64,000 nt of DNA from BOG-908 sp963848205 (GTDB taxonomy: Bacteria > Pseudomonadota > Alphaproteobacteria > Acetobacterales > Acetobacteraceae), in the NCBI GenBank assembly GCA_963848205.1, contig CAWKCV010000003.1:1302001-1366000 (forward strand), written 5' to 3'. This document shows positions 9,526-17,878 of the stretch, piece after piece; the first letter of the stretch is position 1; every line of letters begins with the position of its first letter. The notes beneath the pieces were generated by a model, which had not been told where the DNA came from, searched no databases, and saw nothing but the letters and a program-made list of their open reading frames with translations. Both the position numbers and the translations under genes were made by a program.

Positions 9526-9729
9526 ATGCGTCTGGCGATTGTCCTCATTGTTCTCGCAGTTGCAGCGTGCACGTCGCCCGCCGCCACGAACTCGCAGAGC
9601 GCACCGCCCGGCGCGCCGTCACTCGCTGGAAGTGGCGCAGGGCCGCAGCCCGGGGCTAGCGCCGGCAGTTCGGTGGGTGGCGGACCCGCCGGAACAGGTA
9701 CAGCAGACAGTGCAGGCGGCGCAAAATAG
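9526..9729 (+). CDS. small putative lipoprotein (67 aa)
   Basis: The start MRLAIVLIVLAVAAC is a lipoprotein signal peptide with lipobox AVAAC, so cleavage before Cys15 and lipid attachment are predicted. The remaining about 50 residues are low-complexity (Gly, Ala, Ser, Pro) and probably unstructured. An AGGGAG ribosome-binding site sits seven bases before ATG. No function can be assigned. Confidence 0.6.
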   Translation: MRLAIVLIVLAVAACTSPAATNSQSAPPGAPSLAGSGAGPQPGASAGSSVGGGPAGTGTADSAGGAK

Positions 9730-9907
9730 CCGCCTGACCTGACCTGACCTGCCGTGTCGGGGCGCGAGGCTTGTTTGCGTCTCGACACGGCTCAAGTCGC
9801 AGATGATCGCCTGCATGCGTCCGATGTAGAAGTCGACACGCGCGGCTGTTCGCTCGCCAGCTTAGCCCCAACGGGCGACGAGCGCTGTTTCAGCAAAGTC
9901 CGGACGA

Positions 9908-11173
9908 ATGTTGGATAACCATAGCTATGACAGCCTTTCCCTTCAGGGCGGTGAGCGGGAGACGTCGATCACCCTTGTGGCGGCGGATGCAGCGTTGCTC
10001 GATCATGCCCGGCGCCTCGATATGCAGGACCCGCTGGCTCCGTTCCGCGCATGTTTCGACTTGCCGAGTGGCGTCATCTACCTGGACGGAAACTCGCTTG
10101 GTGCTCTGCCGCACGCCACCGCGGGCGTCGTCGAGACCATGCTGCGCCAGCAATGGGGCCGCGGTCTGATCCGCAGCTGGAGCGATGCCGGCTGGATGGA
10201 ATCGCCCCAACGCGTAGGCGGCAAGATCGCCCGGCTTATCGGGGCGCACGCCGATGAAGTGCTCGTATCGGACTCGACGTCCGTCAATCTTTACAAGCTG
10301 CTGGCTGCGGCCCTCGCCGCCAACCCGGCCCGACATACCATTCTGACCGAACCCGGCAATTTCCCGACCGATCTCTACGTTGCCCAAGAGCTCGCTGCGA
10401 ACTTTCCGGCGGTCACCGTATCGGCTTTGCCGCGCGACAAGATCGTGGCGGCCGCGAGCGAGCATGCGATCGTAATGCTCACCCACATCCACTATAAAAC
10501 CGGTGAACGTTACGATATGGCTGCGGTCACCCACGCCGTTCAGGCCCGCGGCGCCATCACCCTGTGGGATCTCAGCCACAGCACCGGCGCTGTCGCAGTG
10601 GATCTCGAGACATCGAGAGCCGATCTGGCAGTCGGGTGCGGTTATAAGTATCTCAACGGCGGTCCAGGTGCACCCGCCTTCCTCTACGTCGCACGCCGAC
10701 ATCAAGCCCAGCTTCGCTCGCCGATAGCCGGTTGGCTCGGCCACGCAGCGCCATTCAGTTTCGAGGATGACTATGTTCCGGCGAGGGGCGTCCTCCGCTT
10801 TCAATGCGGCACACCGCCTATGCTTAGCCTGGCCGCGCTGGAAGCCGGCGTGGATCTGTTCCTGCAAGCGGACATGGCGATGGTGACACGCAAGTCAGCA
10901 AGCTTGTGCAATCTCTTCATCCGCGCCGTCGAAGCTGGCGATGTGCCCCATCTGCGACTCGTCACACCGCGCGACCCGGGTGCGCGTGGCAGCCACATAT
11001 CGTTCGCCCATCCTGACGGCCACAGGATTATGCAGCATCTCATCGCGCGAGGCGTCATCGGCGATTTTCGCACACCCGACGTAATGCGGTTCGGCTTCGC
11101 AGCCCTCTACAACACACACGAAGAGGCCTGGCTCGCAGCTCAAGCGCTCAGGGGCGCAACCCGCAACCTTTGA
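9908..11173 (+). CDS. kynU: kynureninase (KynU)
   Basis: PLP-dependent hydrolase converting kynurenine to anthranilate and alanine. The 421-residue protein is of normal length. The PLP lysine is in GCGYKYLNGGPGAP (Lys247), the family-typical FDLPSGVIYLDGNSLGA lies at 50-66, and WDLSHSTGAVAVDL (220-233) contributes the PLP-binding Asp. The first 18 residues are not family-like, but no better start is available. No other kynurenine-pathway genes are adjacent; an amino-acid permease follows after about 100 bases. Confidence 0.92.
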   Translation: MLDNHSYDSLSLQGGERETSITLVAADAALLDHARRLDMQDPLAPFRACFDLPSGVIYLDGNSLGALPHATAGVVETMLRQQWGRGLIRSWSDAGWMESPQRVGGKIARLIGAHADEVLVSDSTSVNLYKLLAAALAANPARHTILTEPGNFPTDLYVAQELAANFPAVTVSALPRDKIVAAASEHAIVMLTHIHYKTGERYDMAAVTHAVQARGAITLWDLSHSTGAVAVDLETSRADLAVGCGYKYLNGGPGAPAFLYVARRHQAQLRSPIAGWLGHAAPFSFEDDYVPARGVLRFQCGTPPMLSLAALEAGVDLFLQADMAMVTRKSASLCNLFIRAVEAGDVPHLRLVTPRDPGARGSHISFAHPDGHRIMQHLIARGVIGDFRTPDVMRFGFAALYNTHEEAWLAAQALRGATRNL

Positions 11174-11225
11174 CGCCAAACCGACGCGGCGACGCTCCAG
11201 AATGGTTTGCGCGACAGTTGACCAG

Positions 11226-11264
11226 AAGTTTTTTGCTTCTTTTTATTCAAAAAAGAAGCCTTTC
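11226..11264 (+). repeat. hairpin element copy 1 (GCTTC/GAAGC variant)
   Basis: Reads AAGTTTTTTGCTTCTTTTT, then a short loop, then AAAAAAGAAGCC. The arms GCTTCTTTTT and AAAAAGAAGC pair. It ends about seven bases before the ATG of the permease gene, so it lies in that gene's leader. Confidence 0.85.
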
Positions 11265-11270
11265 TCTTCA

Positions 11271-12614
11271 ATGACCGAAAATCTGAGACGCAGCCTTACC
11301 TCTGGCCAGATATCGATGATCGCCATCGGCGGCGCGATTGGAACCGGTCTCTTCCTCGGTAGCGGTTTCGCCATCAGCCTTGCAGGCCCGAGTGTCCTTC
11401 TGAGCTACGGACTGGGCGGCTTGATCGCTCTGCTGCTGATGGGCGCACTGGCCGAAATGACGGCCGCACATCCGGGAGAGGGCTCGTTCGGCGCACATGC
11501 CGAACGCTATCTCGGCCCGTTCGCGGGATATCTGATCCGCTACGCCTATCTCAGCGCGCTTGTTCTTGCCGTCGGCACGGAAGTGACCGCCGTGGCAATC
11601 TACATGCGCATGTGGCTGCCTTGGGTGCCCGGGCTCGTATGGATCATCGGATTTTCAGCAGCGCTCGTAGCGGTCAATGCTCTCAGCGTCAGCCTTTACG
11701 GCTGGGTGGAGTATGCATTCTCCGCCATCAAGGTCACGGCTATCCTTGTTTTTATCTCATTTGGATCGGTTTGGCTTTTCGGCTCGCGGGCGGCGCAAGC
11801 ATCCGGGGCCGGCCTTCACCTCTATACGGACCATGGCGGTTTTTTCCCGCACGGCCTCTGGGGCACCTGGGTGGCGGTGATCGTCGCGATCTTCAGTTAT
11901 TTCAGCATCGAGGTGATCGCCATAGCAGCCGCGGAAGCCATCGATCCGCAGCGCGCCGTCATACGCGCCTTCAAGGTCACGTTGGCGCGCCTGGCGACAT
12001 TCTACATGGCCACATTGGCGCTCATGCTTGCCATCGCGCCCTGGACATCGGCTGGTATCGGCGAGAGCCCGTTCGTCACCGTCATTCGGGTCGTGCGTAT
12101 CGGCGGTGCCGAAAGCGTGGTGAATTTCGTCGTTCTGGTCGCCGCACTCTCGGCGATGAACAGTCAGCTCTATGCAGCTTCGCGAATGCTGTTCGGCCTG
12201 GCGCGCGCGGGATGGGCGCCCGCGATTTTCGGCCGGCTCAACACACAGGGGGTGCCCGCTTTCGCTCTGGCCGCGGCCGGCGCGGGGATCGGCGTGGCGA
12301 CTCTCGTCTATGCAATCCGGCCCGCAACCGCTTTTCCGGTCATGATTTCCACAGCCACGTGCGGAGCATTGGTGACGTGGGAGATGATTTTTCTGACCCA
12401 CCTGGCATTTCGCCGGCAAGTCACGGGGCATATCGGTCCATTCAGAATGTGGGGCGCTCCCTGGACCAGCTATGCAGGAGCTTTTCTGATCGCTTCCATC
12501 CTGATCACCACCATCTTCACCGAAGATTTCCGGCTGACCCTGGTTTTCGGGTTGCCGTTCCTCGCCCTGCTCGGGACGTTTTACGTGCTGCGCCAGCGCA
12601 TATCACAGCGTTGA
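11271..12614 (+). CDS. amino acid permease (APC family)
   Basis: A 447-residue inner-membrane protein with about 12 transmembrane helices. The first helix carries the APC signature IAIGGAIGTGLFLGSG, which binds the substrate carboxylate and amino groups, preceded by the family-typical N-terminal SLTSGQISM. It resembles the AAT subfamily (GABA/aromatic/proline permeases); the substrate is not determined. ATG 11271 was chosen because the upstream open codons are the translated hairpin repeat. Downstream of kynU, it may import a kynurenine-pathway amino acid, but this is only suggested by position. Confidence 0.88.
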   Translation: MTENLRRSLTSGQISMIAIGGAIGTGLFLGSGFAISLAGPSVLLSYGLGGLIALLLMGALAEMTAAHPGEGSFGAHAERYLGPFAGYLIRYAYLSALVLAVGTEVTAVAIYMRMWLPWVPGLVWIIGFSAALVAVNALSVSLYGWVEYAFSAIKVTAILVFISFGSVWLFGSRAAQASGAGLHLYTDHGGFFPHGLWGTWVAVIVAIFSYFSIEVIAIAAAEAIDPQRAVIRAFKVTLARLATFYMATLALMLAIAPWTSAGIGESPFVTVIRVVRIGGAESVVNFVVLVAALSAMNSQLYAASRMLFGLARAGWAPAIFGRLNTQGVPAFALAAAGAGIGVATLVYAIRPATAFPVMISTATCGALVTWEMIFLTHLAFRRQVTGHIGPFRMWGAPWTSYAGAFLIASILITTIFTEDFRLTLVFGLPFLALLGTFYVLRQRISQR

Positions 12615-12644
12615 TCAGCGGCTACGCGCACAAAAGGCTACGTC

Positions 12645-12691
12645 AGTCCCGCCAAAAAGCCGGTGTGCTTTGCCTGGCCTAAACGGGACTG
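12645..12691 (+). terminator. possible hairpin after the permease gene
   Basis: CAGTCCCG (12645-12652) and CGGGACTG (12684-12691) form a perfect 8-bp stem with a 31-base loop, 30 bases after the permease stop. There is no trailing U-tract, so terminator function is uncertain. Confidence 0.25.
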
Positions 12692-12775
12692 TGAAGCCGC
12701 CCCATCATCCAGGCCATTGTCTGCCGAAACAGCTTGCCCATTTCCCGCTCTGACTTCAAAGGAAACACCGTTCAT

Positions 12776-12901
12776 ATGCGCTGGATAGTTATGTTCGTGC
12801 TGCTTGGTTTGTCAGGTTGCGCGTATTTCGACGGCCCTGTCGTTCTGCCCCCTCCTTTCACCGGTCAGCCCACTGGCGCCGATACGGGTTCCGTAAGGTA
12901 G
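12776..12901 (+). CDS. tiny putative lipoprotein (41 aa)
   Basis: MRWIVMFVLLGLSGC is a short lipoprotein signal with lipobox LSGC (Cys15), followed by 26 mostly polar, Pro/Gly-rich residues ending TGADTGSVR. An AAAGGAA ribosome-binding site lies about 11 bases before the ATG. No family is recognised, but signal, lipobox and binding site together make it a plausible real gene. Confidence 0.55.
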   Translation: MRWIVMFVLLGLSGCAYFDGPVVLPPPFTGQPTGADTGSVR

Positions 12902-13151
12902 GTATCCTAGACACTCGCCACTGGCATTCACTCGTTAAGACGCCGCCCGAATCATAGGCTGAACATCGCCTACGGCTGGCAAGCGTGCCCCTGGAATATG
13001 TTATGTAGTAGCGGTTGCGGTGCGGCAGTGCGGTGGTCCGGCAACTCTGCTGGAGATTCTGAGCGAGCGTCTCTACAGGTGAGGTCCGCGGCGCAACTTG
13101 CAGGCCCGTCCAGAGCTTCACCAGTGCTTCCCAGCACGAGGAAAGCGGTAG

Positions 13152-13709
13152 ATGGGCCAGCCGGAACCGACATTGCCACCGCCTCGTTCGGCAAACCTCA
13201 GCACGGCTCTCACGCGCAACATCGAAGCGCTGCGATCCCGTCGCAGTGACGATGCGCGTGCGCAGAGTGCCGGCGAGCGGATTGCTGGCGTGATTACCGC
13301 GTTCGTCGGCAGCATGTTTTTCATCTACCTTCATGCGGTGATCTATGGATTATGGATCCTCGTGAACACAGGACTCCTTCCCGGCATTCCCGTTTTCGAT
13401 AAGTCTTTTGTCATCCTGGCGACCGAAGCATCTGTAGAAGCGATTTTCCTGTCGACGTTTGTGCTTATCAGCCAGAACAAGATGCAGACCTCGGCCGACA
13501 AGCGAGCCGATCTCGATTTGCAGATCAATCTGCTGACTGAACATGAGTTGACAAAAGTCGCCAGCATGATCGCCAGCATCATGCAGCATCTCGGATTGCC
13601 AGCGTATGAGGATCCTGAAATCGGCGATATCACCAAGGATGTCGCGCCTGAGGCGGTCCTTGATGAGCTCGAAAAGCATCATCCCGCCACACGCTCACCT
13701 GCAGAGTAA
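13152..13709 (+). CDS. DUF1003 family membrane protein
   Basis: A 185-residue protein with a conserved N-terminal RIAGVITAFVGSMFFIYLH helix, a second membrane helix near FVILATEASVEAIFLSTFVLIS, and the polar SQNKMQTSADKRADLDLQIN segment diagnostic of DUF1003 proteins. The C-terminal part is a charged helical cytoplasmic tail. A GAGGAAAG ribosome-binding site precedes ATG 13152. The biochemical role of the family is unknown. Confidence 0.88.
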   Translation: MGQPEPTLPPPRSANLSTALTRNIEALRSRRSDDARAQSAGERIAGVITAFVGSMFFIYLHAVIYGLWILVNTGLLPGIPVFDKSFVILATEASVEAIFLSTFVLISQNKMQTSADKRADLDLQINLLTEHELTKVASMIASIMQHLGLPAYEDPEIGDITKDVAPEAVLDELEKHHPATRSPAE

Positions 13710-13873
13710 CCGTGGCAGTCGAGCCGGGTTGAAGAGGGAACCGATGCGCCGAGCAATCCAAGACAGGCAGGCAAATGCCGCCTACCATGTCTTACATTTC
13801 CCTCATATTTGCGTGATTTAGCGCCTTGATCTAAACGGATGATCGCCAGGAACCGATCGCAGCGCCAATACTC

Positions 13874-15346
13874 ATGTCCACACGACGCAGCGCCGGTGCT
13901 CTCTGCCTTTGCCTTGGAATGGCCGCCTGTGGTGTGGGTCCGCGCTACAAACGGCCTGTCTTGGATGTACCTGGCGCTTTTACGTCGCCGTTGGCGCCGC
14001 TCTCCGCCCAGCTTCCGTCGACGGATTGGTGGCGAGGATTTGGTGTTCCCGAACTTGACCGGCTGATCGAGCTTGCCGCCCATCAAAGCCTTGATGTCGC
14101 CGCTGCGGCAGCCCGGATCGTTCAAGCAGACCAGGCAGCGCGCGTGGCTGGCAGTCCACTGCTTCCGAACATCAACGGCACGCTTGCCCAGAACTACCAG
14201 CGCAGTGGCACCGCGGGACAAACAACAAGCTTTGGCAGTCTGGCGCAGGGGTTCGGCTTCAGCAGCCATCATTACACGGATACGCGCACCTATTCCGCCG
14301 AACTGACGGCGGGCTACGAAGTCGATTTCTGGGGCAAAAACCTCGATGCGTTCCGGGCCGCCAATTTCGCGGCGCTCGCCAGCCGTTTCGACGCACAGAC
14401 GGTGTGGCTGACCACCTCCAGTTCCATCGCCACCACCTACTTTCAGGCTGCCGGCTATCGCGACCGGCTCGCCATTGCCAGGCAGAATCTCGCTTCGGCA
14501 AGCAGCGTACTCGATGCATTCCGCGGCCGCCTCGCCGTTGGCACCGCGAGCCTGCTCGACGTCAGCCAGCAGGAAGCCTTGGTGGCCGGGTTTCGCGCCC
14601 AGATACCGGCATTCCAAAGCAACTATGAACAGCAACGCCTGGCATTGGGCATTCTGGTCGGCGTGGCGCCCGAGCGGGTCAACATCGATCCTCGACCTCT
14701 GGTTAGGCTGCAACTGCCTGCCATTGCCGCCGGGATCCCCGCCGACCTGCTGCGACGCCGGCCGGACGTGGAGAACGCGGAGGCTCTGCTCATATCGCAA
14801 AACCAGACCGTCCGGCAGGACTACGCCAACTTCTTTCCAAGTCTGCAACTGACCGCCGGAGGCGGTCTTGCCAGCGCCGCACTCACCGCCATCACCGGGC
14901 CTGGTTCGGTGGTGGCCAACCTGGCGAGCCAACTTACGCAGACCATTTTCGACAATGGCCTGAAATCGGGCACCCTGGGTGGCGCCAAAGGCCGGTATAG
15001 CGAGCTCGTGGCCGACTATGTCAAAGCCACCCTGCAAGCCTTCACCGATACTGAAACCGCCCTCACCCAAGCTGCCTATGCCGCCGACCAGGAGACGCTG
15101 GAGGCCGAAGCCGTTCGCACCGCCCAGCGCTCGCTCGATATCGCCCGCGCGCAGCTCCAGGCCGGCACGATCGACATCATCACCGTGCTTAACACCCAAA
15201 ACACCTTGTTCGGCGACGAGGACACGTTGGCGCAAGTACGCATCGCACGCTTTCTCGCCGAGGTCTCTCTCTATAAGGCACTCGGCGGCGGCTGGTCCGG
15301 GCCAGTGCTCGCCGCTCCTCCCCATACGGTATATCCGCCCTCATGA
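13874..15346 (+). CDS. NodT-family RND efflux outer-membrane lipoprotein
   Basis: A 490-residue outer-membrane factor (OprM/NodT type) that would form the exit channel of a tripartite efflux system. It has a signal peptide with lipobox MAAC (Cys19), the GVGPRYKRP motif after the Cys, two OEP repeats (for example VDFWGKNLDAFRAA and VLNTQNTLF in corresponding positions) and the IPADLLRRRPDVENAE signature in the second. Its stop overlaps the start of the adaptor gene by four bases. The matching RND pump gene is absent downstream. Confidence 0.93.
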   Translation: MSTRRSAGALCLCLGMAACGVGPRYKRPVLDVPGAFTSPLAPLSAQLPSTDWWRGFGVPELDRLIELAAHQSLDVAAAAARIVQADQAARVAGSPLLPNINGTLAQNYQRSGTAGQTTSFGSLAQGFGFSSHHYTDTRTYSAELTAGYEVDFWGKNLDAFRAANFAALASRFDAQTVWLTTSSSIATTYFQAAGYRDRLAIARQNLASASSVLDAFRGRLAVGTASLLDVSQQEALVAGFRAQIPAFQSNYEQQRLALGILVGVAPERVNIDPRPLVRLQLPAIAAGIPADLLRRRPDVENAEALLISQNQTVRQDYANFFPSLQLTAGGGLASAALTAITGPGSVVANLASQLTQTIFDNGLKSGTLGGAKGRYSELVADYVKATLQAFTDTETALTQAAYAADQETLEAEAVRTAQRSLDIARAQLQAGTIDIITVLNTQNTLFGDEDTLAQVRIARFLAEVSLYKALGGGWSGPVLAAPPHTVYPPS

Positions 15347-16555
15347 AACGATTTGTGCGCATTCTGAAGCGGCTGATTCCTGCCTTCGTCGTCTTGCTGG
15401 TCGTCCTCGTCGTGCTCGCCGGCGTGCGCGGCTTGGTCGCCATGCGGTCGTCCAGTAAAAACGCCAAGCCGACCGCAGACCTGGCAATACCGGTCGCCAC
15501 GGCGCAGGCAAAAATCGCGGACGTGCCATTGACGATCGACGGCATCGGCACCGTGCAGGCACTCAACACTGTCAACATAAAGCCGATGGTGGATGGCCCG
15601 CTGACCGAGATCCATTTCGGCGAAGGCCAGGATGTCAGGCAAGGCGATGTTCTGGCGCGCATAGATCAGCGAACCTACCAGGCCGCTTATGACCAGGCAG
15701 TCGCGAAAAAGGCACAGGACGAGGCGACGCTTGCGAATGCGCAACGCGATCTTACACGCTACGACAAATTGGCTAAGACACAGTACACGACCGCCCAGCA
15801 GGCAGATACACAACGCGCGACCGTGGCGCAGGACCAAGCAATCGTCCGGCAGGACCAGGCGCAAATCGACAGTGCCCGCACCAACCTGAGCTACACGACC
15901 ATCGTGGCCCCGGTCGATGGCAGGGTCGGCATCCGTCAGGTCGACATTGGCAACCTAGTGCACAGCACCGATGTCGTGCCACTGACCGTTCTGACAACGC
16001 TACGGCCGATCTCGGTAGTTTTCACTCTGCCGCAGCAAAATCTCGGCGATGTAGTGGCCGCCATCCAAGCCAACCGTGCCCAAGGTGGAGCACCGGTCGA
16101 GGCATTGCCTCAGGACGGTAGCGATCCGGCCGACCCTTCCGCCACGCCCACCGGTACTGGATCATGGCCGGGTCATGATCCTCGACAACCAAGTCGACCA
16201 GAATACCGGGACGATCAAGCTCAAGGCGGTTTTTCCCAATCCCGCTCTGCGCCTCTGGCCGGGCGCGTTCGTGAATGTTCGTCTTTCGCTTCGCACGGAC
16301 AGCCATGTGGTGACGGTGCCTACCGCAGCGATCCAGCGCGGCCCGCAGGGTGCATTCGTCTTCCTGCTAGATCACAACGTGGCGCACCGACATCCCATCA
16401 TTGTCAGTCGCCAGACGGAACAGGTTGCCATCGTCACCCACGGGCTTGCTGCGGGTGACATCGTCGTCACGGATGGCGCATCACGTTTGACGGAGGGGTC
16501 CCGGACACGCCCTCTCCGCGACGAAGCCATTTCGCCATCGGAAGCTGTAAGGTAG
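15343..16555 (+). pseudogene. RND efflux periplasmic adaptor (MFP), frameshifted
   Basis: HlyD/AcrA-like membrane fusion protein. The N-terminal anchor helix (about 11-30) is followed by a lipoyl half-motif NIKPMVDGPLTEIHFGEGQDV, a coiled-coil hairpin (about 110-180), the second lipoyl half IVAPVDGRVGIRQV and a beta-barrel starting RPISVVFTLP. The frame then shifts by one base between about 16100 and 16155: the downstream part (VLDHGRVMILDNQVDQNTGT onward, ending DEAISPSEAVR) continues in the next frame to a stop at 16555. This is gene decay or a base-calling error. No RND permease gene follows, so the operon is incomplete here. Confidence 0.75.
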
Positions 16556-16855
16556 GCTTCCGGTTACAATCCATAGTTGTCGTAAGCGGAAAAACGCCGC
16601 TGTTTCTCGTCGATTCAGCAACTTGCAGCACACGTCCGTATCAACGAGCATCACACCGACGTGAGTAAAACGGTTTTACATGGAAGAATAAACTTAACGT
16701 GTATTCGCCGGGCCGGCGCCACTACTCCCTAAACATCGCGTTACGGTTTAGGAAGATACGGCGGTGCGGCAGGCTCCGCGCACTGTAGGTCATCAACCGC
16801 GGCCAGGGTAGGCACTTGCCTAGACTGGGAAACTTTTTTGCTCGAGGACGAAAAC
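16556..16855 (+). other. 300-base intergenic leader of the PEP-CTERM gene
   Basis: No ORF of note. The stretch is more AT-rich than its surroundings around 16660-16700 and contains one perfect 15-base palindrome listed separately. It probably holds the promoter of the following gene, but no clear -35/-10 pair could be fixed. Confidence 0.4.
16665..16679 (+). promoter_or_regulatory. perfect palindrome GTAAAACGGTTTTAC, possible operator
   Basis: Seven-base arms around a central G, in an intergenic region 177 bases ahead of the PEP-CTERM gene. Its size and symmetry fit a dimeric repressor site. No regulator gene is adjacent, so the role is inferred only. Confidence 0.35.
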
Positions 16856-17491
16856 ATGAAGAAGCTTCTTGGTCTGGCCGCTTGCGGCCTAATAGCCTGT
16901 GCAAACGTCGCACCCGCAAAGGCTAGCATCATTCTCTCGCTCATCGGCAACCCGGTCGCTGTTACTGGCGGCTTCGACTATACGTACAATGCTACACTGT
17001 CCTCCGACGAAGAACTCGATCCGAAAGTCAGCGCCGACTTCTTTACTCTCTATGACTTTGGCAACACGAAGCTCGTCGGCACGACGGGCGACCTTTCGAG
17101 CGGCTGGTCGTTCCTGTTGAACTCGAACCTGACGAGCCCTGCCCAGGCTGAAACCCCGAACAACAATGCATCCATTGCGGACGTTCGCGGGACATATACT
17201 GGTCCAACATTGCTGGGGACCAGCCTGAGCAACACGCAGGGTAATCTCGGCACCTTCACGTTGTTCACGACCTTTACCGGTCCTCTGTCACTGTTCCTGA
17301 ACGACCAGGATGCTCAACTCCAGAAATACGCTCCCGGCACTGCGACGAATGACACGACGGACGCAAACATCGCTTCCGTCGCCGTTCCGACCAATGGGCG
17401 CGCTATCCCGGAACCGGCCTCTCTCGCGCTACTCGGCATGGGCGTGGCTGGCTTGGCGTTCACTCGCCGCCGGAACCGCGCCACAGCGTAG
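16856..17491 (+). CDS. PEP-CTERM sorting domain protein
   Basis: A 211-residue exported protein. The signal peptide covers about residues 1-23 (MKKLLGLAACGLIACANVAP...). The body is rich in Thr, Asn and Gly, with no known enzyme domain and few cysteines. The C-terminus has the classic tripartite sorting signal: IPEPASLALLG, a hydrophobic helix, and the basic end FTRRRNRATA. Such proteins are processed by an exosortase and often linked to exopolysaccharide. No exosortase gene is in the window. The ATG at 16856 follows a GAGGACG ribosome-binding site. Confidence 0.88.
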   Translation: MKKLLGLAACGLIACANVAPAKASIILSLIGNPVAVTGGFDYTYNATLSSDEELDPKVSADFFTLYDFGNTKLVGTTGDLSSGWSFLLNSNLTSPAQAETPNNNASIADVRGTYTGPTLLGTSLSNTQGNLGTFTLFTTFTGPLSLFLNDQDAQLQKYAPGTATNDTTDANIASVAVPTNGRAIPEPASLALLGMGVAGLAFTRRRNRATA

Positions 17492-17505
17492 TTCAAAAAT
17501 CGAAG

Positions 17506-17538
17506 CCGTGCTTCGCCGCCCGCTGCGGTGAAGCACGG
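17506..17538 (+). terminator. strong hairpin after the PEP-CTERM gene
   Basis: CCGTGCTTCGCCGC and GCGGTGAAGCACGG form a 14-bp stem with one mismatch and a five-base loop, starting 14 bases after the stop codon. It lacks a clear U-run on the 3' side, so it may work as an mRNA 3' end or an imperfect terminator. Confidence 0.5.
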
Positions 17539-17627
17539 TGACCACGGCGTCTTACGCGTGAATTAACTCGTTGTCGAAACATTGACATCATGGTATGCGC
17601 TGCCCGCGTGTCAATTTTGAGTGGATT

Positions 17628-17858
17628 ATGGAGATGAAGTCAATTTTTAGCGTAAGTGGACCGGAGACTCTTGGTCTCGCAGTCTTGGGTGCGACAGTCG
17701 GCGCTGTTGTATGTGGTGCGGCAAGCACGGGCGGTCTGTCCGGTTTGGCAATCTACGGCGCGGCGATCGGTGGCGTAGCCTTGCCGGTCTCATTCCGCAT
17801 TAATTGGTCTCGGGTTATCGGTAGTACACCGAAGATGCGGAAGACCGCTCAGTCCTGA
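17628..17858 (+). CDS. small hypothetical membrane protein
   Basis: About 76 residues with two glycine-rich hydrophobic segments (LGLAVLGATVGAVVCGAAS and LAIYGAAIGGVALPVSF) and a basic tail. This looks like a two-helix membrane protein. Start is uncertain among ATG 17595, 17628 and 17634; 17628 follows a GAGTGGA stretch. It is not recognised as any family. Confidence 0.4.
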   Translation: MEMKSIFSVSGPETLGLAVLGATVGAVVCGAASTGGLSGLAIYGAAIGGVALPVSFRINWSRVIGSTPKMRKTAQS

Positions 17859-17878
17859 TTGCCTTTAACGGAAACGAA

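Noticed and set aside
13679..15325. 548-codon minus-strand frame
   Set aside because: Antisense to the efflux outer-membrane factor, whose plus-strand product has clear family motifs.
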